Of a stretch of DNA of 64,000 nt, positions 13,166 through 25,100 are shown one piece after another. Origin of the DNA: Caprimulgus europaeus (taxonomy: Eukaryota > Chordata > Aves > Caprimulgiformes > Caprimulgidae); NCBI GenBank assembly GCA_907165065.1, contig OU015529.1, positions 6,187,054-6,251,053 on the forward strand, written 5' to 3'. The position numbers were made by a program, and so were the translations under genes. Under the pieces are notes generated by a model that was not told where the DNA came from, searched no databases, and saw nothing but the letters and a program-made list of their open reading frames with translations. Numbering within the stretch: the stretch's first letter is position 1; each line of letters starts with the position of its first letter.

Positions 13166-13450
13166 GTTCTTCTCAGTGGTGTCCAATGATAGGACAAGGG
13201 ACAATGGGTGTAAACTGGAACAGAGGAGGTTTCGCTTAAACTTGAGAATAAACTTCTTTACTGTGAGGGTGACAGAGCACTGGGACAGGCTGCCCAGGGA
13301 GGTTGTAGAGTCTCCTTCTCTGGAGACATTTGAAACCTGCCTGGATGCCTTCCTGTGTGATCTCATTTAGGTGTTCCTGCTTGGACAGGGGGATTGGACT
13401 GGATGATCTTTTGAGGTCCCTTCCAATCCCTGACATTCTGTGATTCTGTG
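13166..13450 (+). mobile_element. CR1 LINE, short 3' fragment (ATTCTGTG-type)
   Basis: About 285 bp of CR1 3' end. The ORF2 tail is still readable on the plus strand ([20 protein letters not shown], then RINFFTVRV and [14 protein letters not shown]) and stays open up to the stop at the natural end of ORF2 near 13370. The untranslated tail has GGATTGGACTGGATGATCTT and the terminal repeat is two perfect ATTCTGTG units (13435-13450). This ending differs from the ATTCTATG copies and marks a separate subfamily shared with the copy at 18.1-18.6 kb. Confidence 0.93.
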
Positions 13451-14404
13451 TAAAAACAAAAATTAACCAACGAGCTGTCACATGTGTGGCTCGTGCTTAA
13501 CACACATATGGCTACTCCCCTAAGGCACAGCCAGTGTCTCTGAAAGGCTTTTGCATTTAACAAATATCTCCTCTCAGCTACTGCTATCTGTTTCAATTTT
13601 CTTCTGACCGTCTGCCTCTGGGACTTTTTAATCTTCCAGGATGTGGTTTTGTCTTTCAACACGCTACGACTCATCACGGCGAGCTACAGTCCATACCTTT
13701 GTGTGCAATAAACCTTTAGGGCTGAAGAGGAGAGGCACACAGCTTGCTCTGTGACATTTCAGTTCATCACCTCTCCCAGATCTTTAAATATCCAGAGTGC
13801 TTAGCTCATATTCAGAGTCCTTCCAGCTCATTAGGGGCCTGTGATTCCCTCACAACCCAGCAGAAGGAATATGTGCTTTGAAAGATCCACTTTCCTCAGT
13901 TCTCTGCCGGGTAAGAACAGTTTGCAACAGCTTTATCAGCTTTCCATCTAATTCCCCTGCTCTCTTAGAGTCAAATATTGCTGCGAGCTGTGGTTCTAGG
14001 CTAAAAGCACTTCCTCTCACTTCCACCATACACAGAAATATTTTTATATCAATAGTAGTTTGAAAAAGATTAATTGGGAAAAAAAATGACTTCTGAAAGA
14101 ATTATGTTCCCATCATATTTATTCATTTCCAGTCTCTTTTGTAGCCTGCCTGAAATGAAAGTCACCTGCTGGCAATACTATTTTGTTGTTAATGCTTGTT
14201 TTTGTTACTGGTTCTGTCAACACTTTCAGAAGGTTCAGGTTTTTTCCCCTGATGGAGGACTCTGGTCCCCACTGGTGCAGACTGCTCTCCATCAGCTTGC
14301 TAGCAGATTTTAATTCATGCCAGTGATTCTTTAATATCTATTTGTTCCTGCTTATACCCATAGCAGATACCTCCAAAGTTGTACTGTTTTGTTTATCTCT
14401 TCTC
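13451..14404. other. Non-coding spacer between CR1 copies
   Basis: AT-rich unique sequence. The frames of 60-104 codons found here show no domain or biased composition that would suggest a gene. Confidence 0.6.
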
Positions 14405-14665
14405 ACAAGGAAAAAGTGATAGGACAAGAGGAAACGACCTCAGGTTGTGCCAGGGGAGGTTCAGGTTGGATATCAGGAAAAATTTCTTCACTGAAAGGGT
14501 TATCAGGCACTGGAAAGGGCAACCCAGGGAAGTGGTTAAGTCACCATCCCTGGAGGTGTTTAAAAGATGGGTAGGTGGGGTGCTAAGAGATATGGTTTAG
14601 AGGTGAACTGCTACGGTTGGACTCAATGACCTGAAAGGTCTTTTCCAACCAAATGATTCTATCAT
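14405..14665 (+). mobile_element. CR1 LINE, short 3' fragment
   Basis: About 260 bp of CR1. The end of ORF2 remains open: [20 protein letters not shown], then [14 protein letters not shown] and [10 protein letters not shown], stopping at TAG near 14598-14600, the position expected for the natural ORF2 end. The tail carries TTGGACTCAATGACCTGAAA and GGTCTTTTCCAACC and ends ATTCTATCAT, one slightly changed terminal octamer. Its untranslated part resembles the 11.2 kb copy more than the others. Confidence 0.93.
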
Positions 14666-16896
14666 TTGTGTTAACTCATTCTCCTAAGCTCCTGTGGCAT
14701 ATTCAAGAAAATAGTGTGCCACATTTTCCTCTGACTTGCAGGAGGCAGGGAATTAAACAACTTGTTCTCACCAATTTTCTGTATTCCTCACAGCAGAGCC
14801 AAATTAATGCTGCTTGCTCCAGTGCAACCTCCCTCTGATCTTTCAGAGTTGAAGGCAGTGAATCTCCATTTCTTCTGGAATATATTCAGATGCATGGGGA
14901 ATATACTCAGGGCTATCATCTTTGCCTCTCAGCAATGACAAACCTTTGGCAGATGCTCCTGTGGATGCCATGTTGCTGCTGGCTCCATGGGGCTACCTGA
15001 GGTGAAAGTTGGCTTCTCAGATGTCTCCAGCTACAGTGGTTTGGAATATTGTGTCTTCTGTTTTACTGGTTTAGAGAGCTTCAAATTGCCATCAGAAATA
15101 TTTTTCACTGGCACAGATAATGAATGATTTCTATTTGGAAAAGAAAAACAGTGAGAAGTAGTTTTTTATTTTTGTCTCATTTTGCACTAGAGTTGGAGAG
15201 AACTTTTTTTCCTAGAGATTAAATCAATTTTGATGCAACTTTTTTCAGTAAAGTTTTGCAGATCCAGGATGGAGTTTATGGGAAAGATGAAAGGAAAAGG
15301 CAAAAAAATCAGATCTCAGAAAAGCCCAGACTATTGATGCCTGGTCAAACAGGATTTAACTGTTAACACACAAAAAAAATCTAAATAGGAGCAAAACACC
15401 AATTTTGTTTCAAACCACAATTTGCTAATTTATGTGCTGTAGCAAACTGATACAACAAAATTCACTGCAAAACCTTATAAAAGTGAAGATAGTATTTGGT
15501 TTAATTCAAACTCCATTATCACACTTCCCTTGTATGCATGTATTCACAAGCACCAGTACTTGTGCATACAAATTGTCTGGCATGTGACACTGAGAGCAAG
15601 GTTTATCAAAACATACCAATCTTTTAAACCCACTCTATTGTTTCTTCTGAAACTCTGGCACATGAACATTTCCATTCCTACTTGTACCCAAACCAATTTT
15701 AACATTTCTCATGTAAATCTCTGCAACGCCATGTTTTTCTCCATTAGTCAGGGCCAAATCATGACAAATGAGCAAGTCACATCTTCCTGTAACTGCTATA
15801 AAGACTTCAGAAACTCTGTTTTTTTCCTGATTTTAACCAAAAAACAAGTGTGCTGTGGCCATAAATCATTACCAGAATATCTTCGTCCTGCTTGTTTGCT
15901 TGGGAGGAAGTTCCCTAAACCTAAATGTATTTAAAAATTAATTCCTGTTTTTAAGGCACTGTTATCTTCAGGAAAATTAAGATTTTTTTTTTTCTTATTG
16001 TACAGTTGTAGTAATATTTTTTGAATTCTCAAAACACGTATAGCATTGTGGCATTTTTCTACCTAAATTGGGAGCCAATGCTGCTTAAGCTTAAGCAAGT
16101 CTATCCACAAAGTCCTCTCACCTCAAACACAGCAGGAAATAAAATCCTATCTTAAAAACCCTGAGGCACTCCAATATGTTTGGTACCAGGAGACCCATCC
16201 TCCCATCTGCCACACATGGTCCCAGCTGCATCACCAAGTGCTCTTCCAGCCCATCATACCCACCACTTGATCTCTCAGATGAACAACAGAGGAGGTTCTT
16301 ACATGTCTGATGATTGCAACTATATTGGGTAAAGAAACTAGCAGCCATGACCCGTCCTCTGACACTAGTTGCTATGCAGTTTGGTTGGTCAGGCCCTGAT
16401 TCTTGCCCATTTTGAACAACAAAAGGTTGGTGTCTGAAGGTCCAGCATTTAACTCTGACCCACTCTTGCAATTCACAGCTCATTTTTGCTGCTTTTCCTA
16501 CAGAATGGGCCTTGATTGCTCTTTCTCTTGAGCTGGAAAGAGCACTTGGTATTTCCAGCCTTTAACAAGGCTTAGGTCTGAGATGGTCTTTTCATTCAAA
16601 AGTCCCCTAATGGCAGTTATCAAGGGCTTTCAATGTGACAATCACTTTCTAACACTGAAAATCCAACTTAAATATTCAGGATGTGGAAACAATTACGTAA
16701 ATTATCCTAGCTGCTGAAGACCAGATTGTCCAATGGAAAGAAAATGCCTGTTATGGCCAGAGACTTACCCTCCCAGGGTTCCTGTTGCACTTCTGAAAGC
16801 CCCTGGCAGCACCCCAATTGACTGGTGTGGGAAGATGGATGGCTCTTTGCCCAGCCTCCAGCACCAGCCCTGCTGCTTCTTACTGATCTTTCCCAA
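14666..16896. other. Non-coding sequence, no gene seen
   Basis: Unique AT-rich DNA. It contains the longest open frame outside transposons (134 codons, plus strand, 15530-15934) and a 121-codon minus-strand frame (16118-16483). Both lack recognisable domains, have cysteine-, histidine- and phenylalanine-rich composition typical of chance translation of AT-rich DNA, and have no splice or promoter context that I can see. I read both as chance frames. Confidence 0.6.
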
Positions 16897-17965
16897 TGTA
16901 CTCGATTTGCATGGCAAGGTTTTGGTAGTAGGGTGGCTACGAGGGTGGCTTCTGTGAGAAACTTGCAGAAGCTTCCAGTATGTCCAATAGAGCCAATGCC
17001 AACCGGCTCCAAAATGGACCCACTGCTGACCAAGACCAAGTCCATCAGCAACAGTGGTAGCACCTTTGGAATAAAATATGTAAGAAGGGGGAAAAAAATC
17101 TGCATAACAGCAACTGAAGCCAGAGAAGGGAGTGAGAACATGAGACAAACAACTCTGCAGACATCAAGGTCAGTGAAGAAAGAGGAGGAGGAGATGTTCC
17201 AGCCATCAGAGCAGAGATTGTCCTGCAGACCACGGTGAAGACCATGGTGAGGCAGGCTGTGCCCCTGCATTCCATGGAGGTCCATGGTGGAGCATATATC
17301 CACCTGCACCCGTGGAGGACCCCATGACAGAGCAGGTGGAGGAGGCAGTGACCCTGCGGAGAGCCAGCACTGGAGCAGATTCCTGGCAGGACTTGTGACC
17401 TCACTGGGGGACCACATTGGAGCATCTCATTCCTGAAGGACTGCACATCATGGAAGGGACCCATGCTGGAGCAGTTTGTGAATAACTGTAGAACTGTAGC
17501 CATGGGAAGGACTCACACTGGAGGAGATAATGAAGAACTGTCTCTCGTGGAAGGAACCCCACAGTGGAGCAGGGGAAGCGTGTGAGGAGTCATCCCCTGA
17601 GGAAAAAGGAGCAGCAGAAACAATGTGTGATGAACTGACCACAACCACCTTTCCCTGTCCCCCTGTGCTGCCGGTGGGGAGGAGGTAGAAAATTGGGAGA
17701 AAAGTTAAGCCCAGGAAGAAGGGAGGGGTGGGGGGAAGATATTTTAAGATTTGGTTTTATTTCTCATTATCCTCCTCCGACTTGATCAGTAAGAAATTAA
17801 ACTAATTTCCCCAAGTTGAGTCTGTTTTGCCTGTGACAATAATTGGTGAATCTCTCCCTTACCTTGAACCTTCTGTTATACTCCTCTCCCCTGCCCAGCT
17901 GAGGGGATGGGGAGTGATAGAGCAGCTGTGGTGGACACTTGTCCAGCCAGGGTCAACCTACCACA
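16897..17965 (-). mobile_element. Solo LTR of an avian endogenous retrovirus
   Basis: On the minus strand this block starts TGTGGTAGGTTGACCCTGGC (at 17965) and ends in CATGCAAATCGAGTACA (at 16897), giving the canonical TG...CA ends of an LTR about 1,070 bp long. I recognise the start and the region around 17755-17850 (AGAAATAAAACCAAATC; GTCACAGGCAAAACAGACTC) as an LTR family repeated in many bird genomes, but I cannot give its database name or retroviral class with certainty. An AATAAA lies at 17757-17762 in LTR orientation. Nothing resembling gag, pol or env flanks it, and no second LTR is present, so it is most simply a solo LTR left by LTR-LTR recombination. The flanking five bases CCCAA and CCCCA could be a decayed target duplication but do not match exactly. 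Long minus-strand open frames inside it (up to 236 codons) are not viral genes. Confidence 0.85.
17240..17575 (-). repeat. Degenerate tandem array inside the LTR
   Basis: The motif TGGAGCA(G) recurs on the plus strand at about 17288, 17371, 17418, 17467, 17519 (as TGGAGGAG) and 17565, with a weaker AGAGCAGG near 17330, so the spacing is 41-52 bp. Between these marks each unit carries a variant of GAAGGACTGCA and CATGGAAGGGACCC. This is a diverged minisatellite-like array of about seven units within the LTR. Repeated blocks in an LTR upstream region are commonly enhancer elements; that role is an inference here. Confidence 0.7.
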
Positions 17966-18129
17966 CCCCATGGTGCTAACAACAGCCTCTCTGAGTCTAA
18001 AGGGTAAAGCAGAAGGAAATGGAACATGAAGCTCTCACTATATTATCAAGGAAGGAGCGTGTTCATCAGAAGGTTCTCTCCTACAGATTTGCTGAGAGAA
18101 ACATCACACTGCTTTCTTGCTCTATGAGA

Positions 18130-18575
18130 AGCCACATAGGGCCACAAAGATGATGAGGGGCCTGGAGCATCTGCCTTACGAGGAGAGGCTGAGAGAGCTG
18201 GGACTGTTCAGCCTGGAGAAGAGCAGACTGAGAGGGGATCTGATCAATGTCTATCAATATCTGAAATGTGGGGGCCAAATGGATGGGGCCGGGCTCTTTT
18301 CGGTGGTGCCCAGTGACAGGACAAGGGGCAATGGGCACAAACTGGAACACCAGGAGTTCCAGACAAACTTAAGGAAAAAGTTCTTTACTGTGAGAGTGCC
18401 GGAGCCCTGGGACAGGCTGCCCAGAGAGGGTGTGGAGTCTCCATCTCTGGAGATGTTAAAACCCACCTGGACACTTTCCTGTGCAACCTGGTGTAGGGAA
18501 CCTGCTTTGGTAGGGGGATTGGACTGGATGATCTCCTGAGGTCCCTTCCAACCCCTACAGTTCTGTGATTCTGTG
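18130..18575 (+). mobile_element. CR1 LINE with long open ORF2 tail
   Basis: About 445 bp of CR1 of the ATTCTGTG subfamily. The ORF2 C-terminal region is open for about 140 codons across 18117-18539: [20 protein letters not shown], then [39 protein letters not shown] and [13 protein letters not shown]. The last part is shifted, since reading runs past the natural ORF2 end with WTLSCATW. The tail has GGATTGGACTGGATGATCTC and ends GTTCTGTG-ATTCTGTG (18560-18575). It lies about 165 bp from the LTR, in the opposite orientation. Too truncated to encode a working protein. Confidence 0.95.
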
Positions 18576-20868
18576 AAACCACTGCTTTTGATTTAAAAAG
18601 GGGTGTCTGGGAAGTCTTATGCTCTTGTTCCCTACCCATCCTTCTGCTGCATGCCCATCCAAAGCCACATGACGATCTTAATCTGAGGATAGTCCTGAAT
18701 ATGCAATTCTGTGTTCTTGTGACTCACTAATCACAAAACACTTTAAGAACTGAGTCTGGAGTCCTTATTTAAACTTAATATATCACATCATCTTTATGCT
18801 TCAGGTTTGGAATCGTTATGTCCTAAGAACAGTGAATTATTCAGCCATCCACATCTATTTCAGACACCATCGGCTCAGATGTGGCTCTACAGTGAACGAG
18901 CCTGGAGACTGCAAACAGGAGCACTAGGTCAAGAGAATGAAACAATTCCACATCTAAGCAGATGTTGCAGTTAAATAATAGTCTTAAAATCCATTGCAGC
19001 TATTGCATTGTACTTGGATCCAGTAGAGTCATGCTTTAGAGACTTCCTGAACTGGAGCCACATTCATATGAAAAACTCAGGAGTAAAAATGATCACCTGC
19101 AACACAGTTTGTTTGCCAACAATCCTATTTAAATAGAAATAAGTTTAAAAGCAAAACCTCCTCCACATCCAAAATTTTGATATTATGATTTAAATATTCC
19201 AGATTCAGAAGAGGTCTCCAGGGAAAAAGTATTTTAAAATTTCCCACCTGACACAAACTGCATATTTATTATTCTTTGTATTTCTGTCATTTTGGTTGGA
19301 TATGGAGATAAAAAAATTGGGAAGTTTTACACTGTCATTGGCAGTGCAGGAAAAACAATATTTTCATGATTGACCTTGAAATGGGAAAGCTTAGAGATAA
19401 CTCATTTAATTTTAGCCCACATTTATTTCATCAGTTATTATGTCAAAATGGGGAGTTAATTTTTCTCTTGGTGATTGAGAAAGCATCCCAGATAATCAGC
19501 AAATCAAACAAGTCTGTCAGGGAGAAACTCTGAGTGCCTCATATTAAAGCAGACCAGGCATTTCTGAAGCCCAAGAGGACCATGGGCTGAACACCTGGAA
19601 AGGAGGATTTGCTATTTGGAATTGATTCATCAATGATGAGGAGTATGTTATTGTGAAAGAAAATCGATGCAGAGAGATGGCAGTGAAGCTGAACAGTGAA
19701 CAGATGGTAAATGAACACCTGTCTCCTTTGTGGTCTGATCCCAAAACCTCTTTGATTTTTTTTTTCTAGGAAATCAGACTGTGTTTATTCTTATTATGAA
19801 TCAAGATTTCCTCAGGTGCCTACAGATATTATAAGCATCCAATCACCTTTGAATAAAAAACCTAACCTAAAAGTAAAACTGTGAACAACACATATTATAG
19901 ACAGTCAATCTGACTGGTGGATTCCTCACTAGGTTATAACCCGTTTATGGCAATGAATTTTTATTGTAATGTTTTACTATAAGGTGAGCAAAATTGTGGT
20001 AGTCCTCTGTGTTCAACAAAAGCTGTCAAAAAAAAGTGGTCTTTTACAATGTTTCACAAATTATGCATCACTTTTGAGAAGATTAGAATCAATTCTGATG
20101 CAGGAAACTGCAGTTAAATTAACTTGGAGATTAAAGTCAAGTTTTAGGTATTAAAGAGTGCAGAGAAAAAATAATTTTAAAAAAGAAGATAAAACCTTAC
20201 TTGCAAACTTCAGCAGAGAGAGCTGGTTAATATCATCCAACACCAAATTCAAATCAGTAGTCCAAGCCAGGAACCTCCCTTGGCTTGTTCCAGCAGCACT
20301 GCCTTGCCAAGCAATAATTAACCATGCTGGTTATGCTCTGCACAAATATCATCATCATGGGTTCCTGCATGCCCTGAATCACCGAGCCCTTCCCAAGATG
20401 TCCAGCAAGGCTCTGGGAGCTCACAACAAAGCTTCACTGCACCTTGACAAACTCCAGCACCCTTGAGGTGGTTGTTGGGTTGTTCTCCTCTGGGGGAGGT
20501 GGTGGTGTCTTGTAATCGGTTTTCTTCCTCACTGTTGGTGAAAAGGGATGCTGAAACAAAGCCCAGAATCTTTCATTAACTATAAATGTGTAAAGATTAC
20601 CAGTTGCTGCAGAACTGCCCTGACTGAACTGATTTTCTCAAATAAGCAAAATAGAGTGAGGAAAATATTTTAATGCAGCTAGTAAAGCTACTAGAAGAAG
20701 TAATTTGATTTTAATCCCATTTTTAATATACTTCATCTATTCTACTGACCTCATAAACTGTTATGGACAATCTGTACCCTGAGTTCAAGAGCTGCTTGAG
20801 GGGAACTGAGTCTAACTTTCAGAAGACCTACCTTGTTGCCTTTTAAGTTGTTTTTTAGTTGCATGAAA

Positions 20869-20965
20869 GCAGCATCTAGTAATACAAATACATAATACTA
20901 GAGTCACAGCAGCTTAGACAGAGCAAGCAATGGTTATTGCATGTGCATTTTGCAGCTGTGGAACT
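20869..20965 (+). repeat. Diverged direct repeat, copy A
   Basis: This 97-base segment aligns with 21456-21551, 587 bp downstream in the same orientation, at about 72 percent identity with one single-base gap (counted by hand). Shared blocks include GCAGCATCTAG, GCTTAGACA, AGCAAG, TATTGCA, CATTT and CAGCTGTG. The similarity fades on both sides. It may be an old local duplication or two copies of an unrecognised ancient retroposon. Confidence 0.7.
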
Positions 20966-21455
20966 CATCTAACTTGATAACTTTCAATTTTTGAGATTAC
21001 CTAGTACCAATGTATTCTGATCCACGAAGGAGATTCTTGGTTTTTAGCACAGTACATCATCCTTATTAATACTCACACAAGATATCCTTTAGCTACCTAT
21101 TCAGCTTCTCCTCCTCATGAGGCAGCTCAGAACCTGGACAAAACCTTGTGATTTGTAATAATTAGTTCTGAATTTCATTAAAAGTATGAGCAGCTAAAAG
21201 GAAGACTAACAAAACCTCTGTTTCCTGAAATAGAAGGATGCACTTTGGCATTTTGTTAATGATTGATTAAGCTGAAAAACAATGGCTTTATGGCCTTACA
21301 TTTTTTCTTTCAGTGGCAGAGATTCTGTTTTGAATTATTACAGAATACCCAATCATGTATTTGCTTTTCTGTTTATAAAAAAACTCAACATCAAAAGAAT
21401 GTGGGAATCCTGATAGCTTGTTTGTTCTAGGTTCAGGAAACAAATTGGTATAAAG

Positions 21456-21551
21456 GCAGCATCTAGATATACAAGCACACATAAAAGATGCACAGTGGCT
21501 TAGACAAAGCAAGGATTTGATATTGCACTCCCATTTCACAGCTGTGAAACT
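21456..21551 (+). repeat. Diverged direct repeat, copy B
   Basis: Partner of 20869-20965. This copy contains the perfect palindrome CACAGCTGTG (21537-21546). Its end, CCCATTTCACAGCTGTGAAA followed by CTGAG, resembles the CATTTTACAGATGAGGAAAC block found in the 3' half of MIR and L2-type ancient retroposons. The resemblance to that block is suggestive only. Confidence 0.7.
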
Positions 21552-22044
21552 GAGATATGGAAAAATTAAATTAAATTCCTCTAAAACAATTCAATGTCTG
21601 TGTGACAAGATCTCCTTTGGATGAAGACGTGTAATTTTTGATCATGTACATTTAAAACACCTCTCTTCTCTACACACTAATGTAATTACCTTGAATAGAT
21701 ATCTGTGTCAGAAGTTGAAATTGATAGAAGAGACAGGGAGGATTTCAGGATGTTGTTAATAATATTTGCACTAAAAAATTCAGACACTCTGAAAAAAGAG
21801 TGCAAACATGTTCATCTGCACTAGTAAATTCCATCATTGCCAAGCTTGACTAGCAGAGAGAAAAGGTGAATTACAGAATGAGTCAGAAATGGGATATAAC
21901 TGACTATGTATGTCCTCAGTTACTACAAAATGTTTGAAAGAAAAAGATTTGGCAGCAGGTCACAGCAAGAAGAATTAATTTGTAAACTGAGCTTGCTGAA
22001 CCTTGTTCTACCAACCAGAAGAACAACATCATCTTGCTAATATT

Positions 22045-22140
22045 TAAAAAAAAAAAAAACAAACCAAAAACCAAACAAACCAAAAAACCCCCCAAAATAA
22101 AACAAACAAACAAAAAAAACCCCCACAAAACCTCAAAAAT
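22045..22140. repeat. A-run and A/C-rich low-complexity tract
   Basis: A run of about 14 A followed by irregular CAAAC, CCAAA and CCCCC units over roughly 95 bases. The opposite strand reads as a long hydrophobic frame only because of this composition; it is not a gene. Confidence 0.85.
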
Positions 22141-25100
22141 GTAAATGACTGCATTTATTCATGTGATATCCTCCACCTACCTTCAGCAGGGTAAAATCAA
22201 CACCAAGTCATCAATCCCATCGACTAGAATATCTTGGGGGAGACCTGTGAGGAACTCCCTCATGGGAGAATGAAGGACTAGTTTATTTGTCTGTGATTTT
22301 CAGTTTTTTGGCACCTAATGCTAGCTCTAAAAGTGAATGCAACTACTGTTGACAGAAGCACACAGCTCCTATGAATTGCAGTAAGGCGATTTCCAAACAG
22401 GTACGTGTGTACCCTGACTGGCTATAAGTGCTACCTTGACTTCAGATAGCATCAGATTGTTAGTCAACAATCAGCATCTGGAGATTTCTTCTGCAGCCAT
22501 TGACCTGAAGGATTGAGAAAATATTTTTCCAAGTCCTTGAGCCTGGCTGAACTAAGCTGTAGTTTAGCTCAATATAGTGTCTACCAACTGAGTCCTATCT
22601 TAAAACTATATTAATTTTCAGAAATAATCATTTTGCCATGCCACAGACAGAAAATGGGCTTTCATAGACAGTTATTTAGTCTTCATTATTCACTTTGCCT
22701 ATTAAAATATAAGAAACTGTTTCCAAAATAATCAGTCTGCCCTCTTTTCTATTATTGATCATAACTTCTGGCATGACGATATATTAAGCCAATTACATTT
22801 TTCCCTTATTCAGTTTTCCTTTTGACACAAAAATGAGAATGATGATAAAAACATGGAAAATAATCTAGCCATGAAGATTCAAAAGAGCTCACTCTCATTT
22901 GAGAAGGCAGCACAGTCTAATCAGAGTGCAAAAGGAAAGTATGTCCAGGTTAGATAATTCTTTTGATGACCTTGGTTACAGCAAGTTAGTGCAGTTCAGC
23001 TGTACTGAATAGGCTGTGCCACTTCATTATGATAACTTTAAATAAAAAGAACAAATACAGATTTCCTCATTTGATAACCCAAATGAAAGTTTACAATAAA
23101 ATTTTTGGTGTTCATCTGAAACAACTTGAATATGTATTCAAGTGGAATCAGACGAGAAGAGTTTGACTCTTAAATTGAATTCTCATAAAGGCCATATGAT
23201 CCTTATCAATCTAAAGAGGAGAGCCAAGAGTGTACACAGACAATAAAGCCTTTACCCTCTAGAAGTAATAAAAATGGATAACTTGACATTTTTCATAGAC
23301 CTTTGATTGCTACAAGATATTTCGGAAATAAAATACAAAAGAAGTTCAAACTGCTTAGAGTTATCAGTGAAAGCTAGATAATTTTTTCTTGCATGTTTGT
23401 TTTCTCCTTTATTTTGGTCTGCTTTTCAGACAGGGATATGGTAAAATAAGTTCTTGTTACACAAGAGGTAAAAAAGGAGCATTACCATATTCAATTTCCC
23501 AGAAATGTCTATTGTAGCAGTAAAAGCAGATGGCACCAGAAACGAATGAACATCAACTATTCTTGACGTGAAGTATGTCTAATTAGAACAGGTTAGTTTT
23601 GATGAAGATAATGACTTTTGAAAATTCATCAATTTTCATGCAATAAAAAGAAACTGCAGCAAACATTTGCAATAGCCTGTAACACTTGCATCCAGGCAGA
23701 GAGTTAATTTAATTGGTGTGGAAAGAGTGGATCTTGCAAAAGTCTGGGCAATTTTTTATTTCTTGCTGAAGTGACAGAGAGATAAAGGCACTTGAAACTT
23801 TTTCAGGAGCCTGCTGGCAACATCCACACCCAACTGAATGGAGCTCAGTTTGGTCAAAGTCATGGCTGTAACACTGCAGTGCCAAATGCTTTTTTTAACT
23901 TATTAGCTGAGCATTTATTGCTGATCACTGTGCTGAAAGACACATCCCTAAGCTGAGTTAACTTCTGCCCTGGAACTACTATATTTATGCTGAAAATGTA
24001 ATACAGGACTGTAGATGCCATGGTCATGGATGCAGGTGATTTCCAGTGATCAGGATTTCAAATATCTACTTATATTTATATATCTCTTTTTCATCTATAT
24101 GGGATCTGTTACCACACAGTTCTGACTGGAGAAAGGGTTGGTATAATGTAGGACAGTAAAAAACATTACCACACCTGCATCTTGTATGGAATAGCTGTAA
24201 AAAGTTTCTCCTCATCTGCCTAGGAGTCTTGTAGGAATTTCCAGAAGATTCTGATTAAATAATTTCTATTTTAAGAATGCATTGTTATGCCTATGATTTT
24301 TAAAGGTTTCCCTTATCTTTTCTATTATTTTCCTACATTAAGCTCAAAGAAAGCTTGGATTTTCCATGCCTGACATCTTTCTCTCTGCCCTGTTGTAACT
24401 GCAGTTCTCTTTGCCTTTTGCTGTGAAATTCCATGATAGAAAACATAAAGATAGGCTCATACTACATCTAGCTTTCATCATTTTGTCATTCTGGGGGATT
24501 TCCAACGATTTCCATCATAACACCCTCCCTAAAGTCTCCAGGAATAATTGGACAGAAATGTCATTTATAACAAATACAGATATTAAGACTTTTTGAATCC
24601 CCATGTCTATCCTACAAAATAGCATTCTCGTTTCTTCTGCAAACCTTAAAAATAAGACACCTGAAGAAAAGAAATAACATTAATATTCTCTGGGACAGTT
24701 TCATCCTCTCAAGCAGTTCTGAGAATCTGCAATTTACATCAAAACTGCACAGACTGGTAAATTCCTTGTCTCTGGTCATGGATGTTAAAGCGTGGATGAA
24801 AATGGACATTAGCAATTCATCTCAGGTTAATATGCCCACTGTTGTCCAATGAAAACCAAAAGAAAATCATATTGTTCTCCCTCCAAAATAACCCAATATC
24901 ATTGACTTTACAAAGTTTAATAGGATTTGGCAGTTCAGATATAGAAACAGGCACTGGATAAATTGAGGAATGTTCAGCTTCAGCTCCCCAACACTAAATA
25001 ACTCATTACAGATTATTTCTGAGTATTGACCTAAGAAATAAAATGTTATTAATTAAATTCATTTGTTTCTAAGAGACCAGGAAAATTAAGTATAAATTTA

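Noticed and set aside
15530-15934. 134-codon plus-strand open frame outside transposons
   Set aside because: No domain, signal peptide or repeat pattern is recognisable; composition matches chance translation of AT-rich DNA and no promoter or splice context is visible.
16118-16483. 121-codon minus-strand open frame
   Set aside because: No recognisable domain and no exon boundaries with supporting similarity; treated as chance.
16707-17417. 236-codon open frame on the minus strand, the longest in the window
   Set aside because: It lies mostly inside the LTR and runs past its end into flanking DNA. It has no retroviral protein motif and arises from the GC-richer repetitive composition.
21916-22128. 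Hydrophobic minus-strand frame resembling a membrane segment
   Set aside because: Translation of an A/C-rich low-complexity tract; no evidence of a gene.
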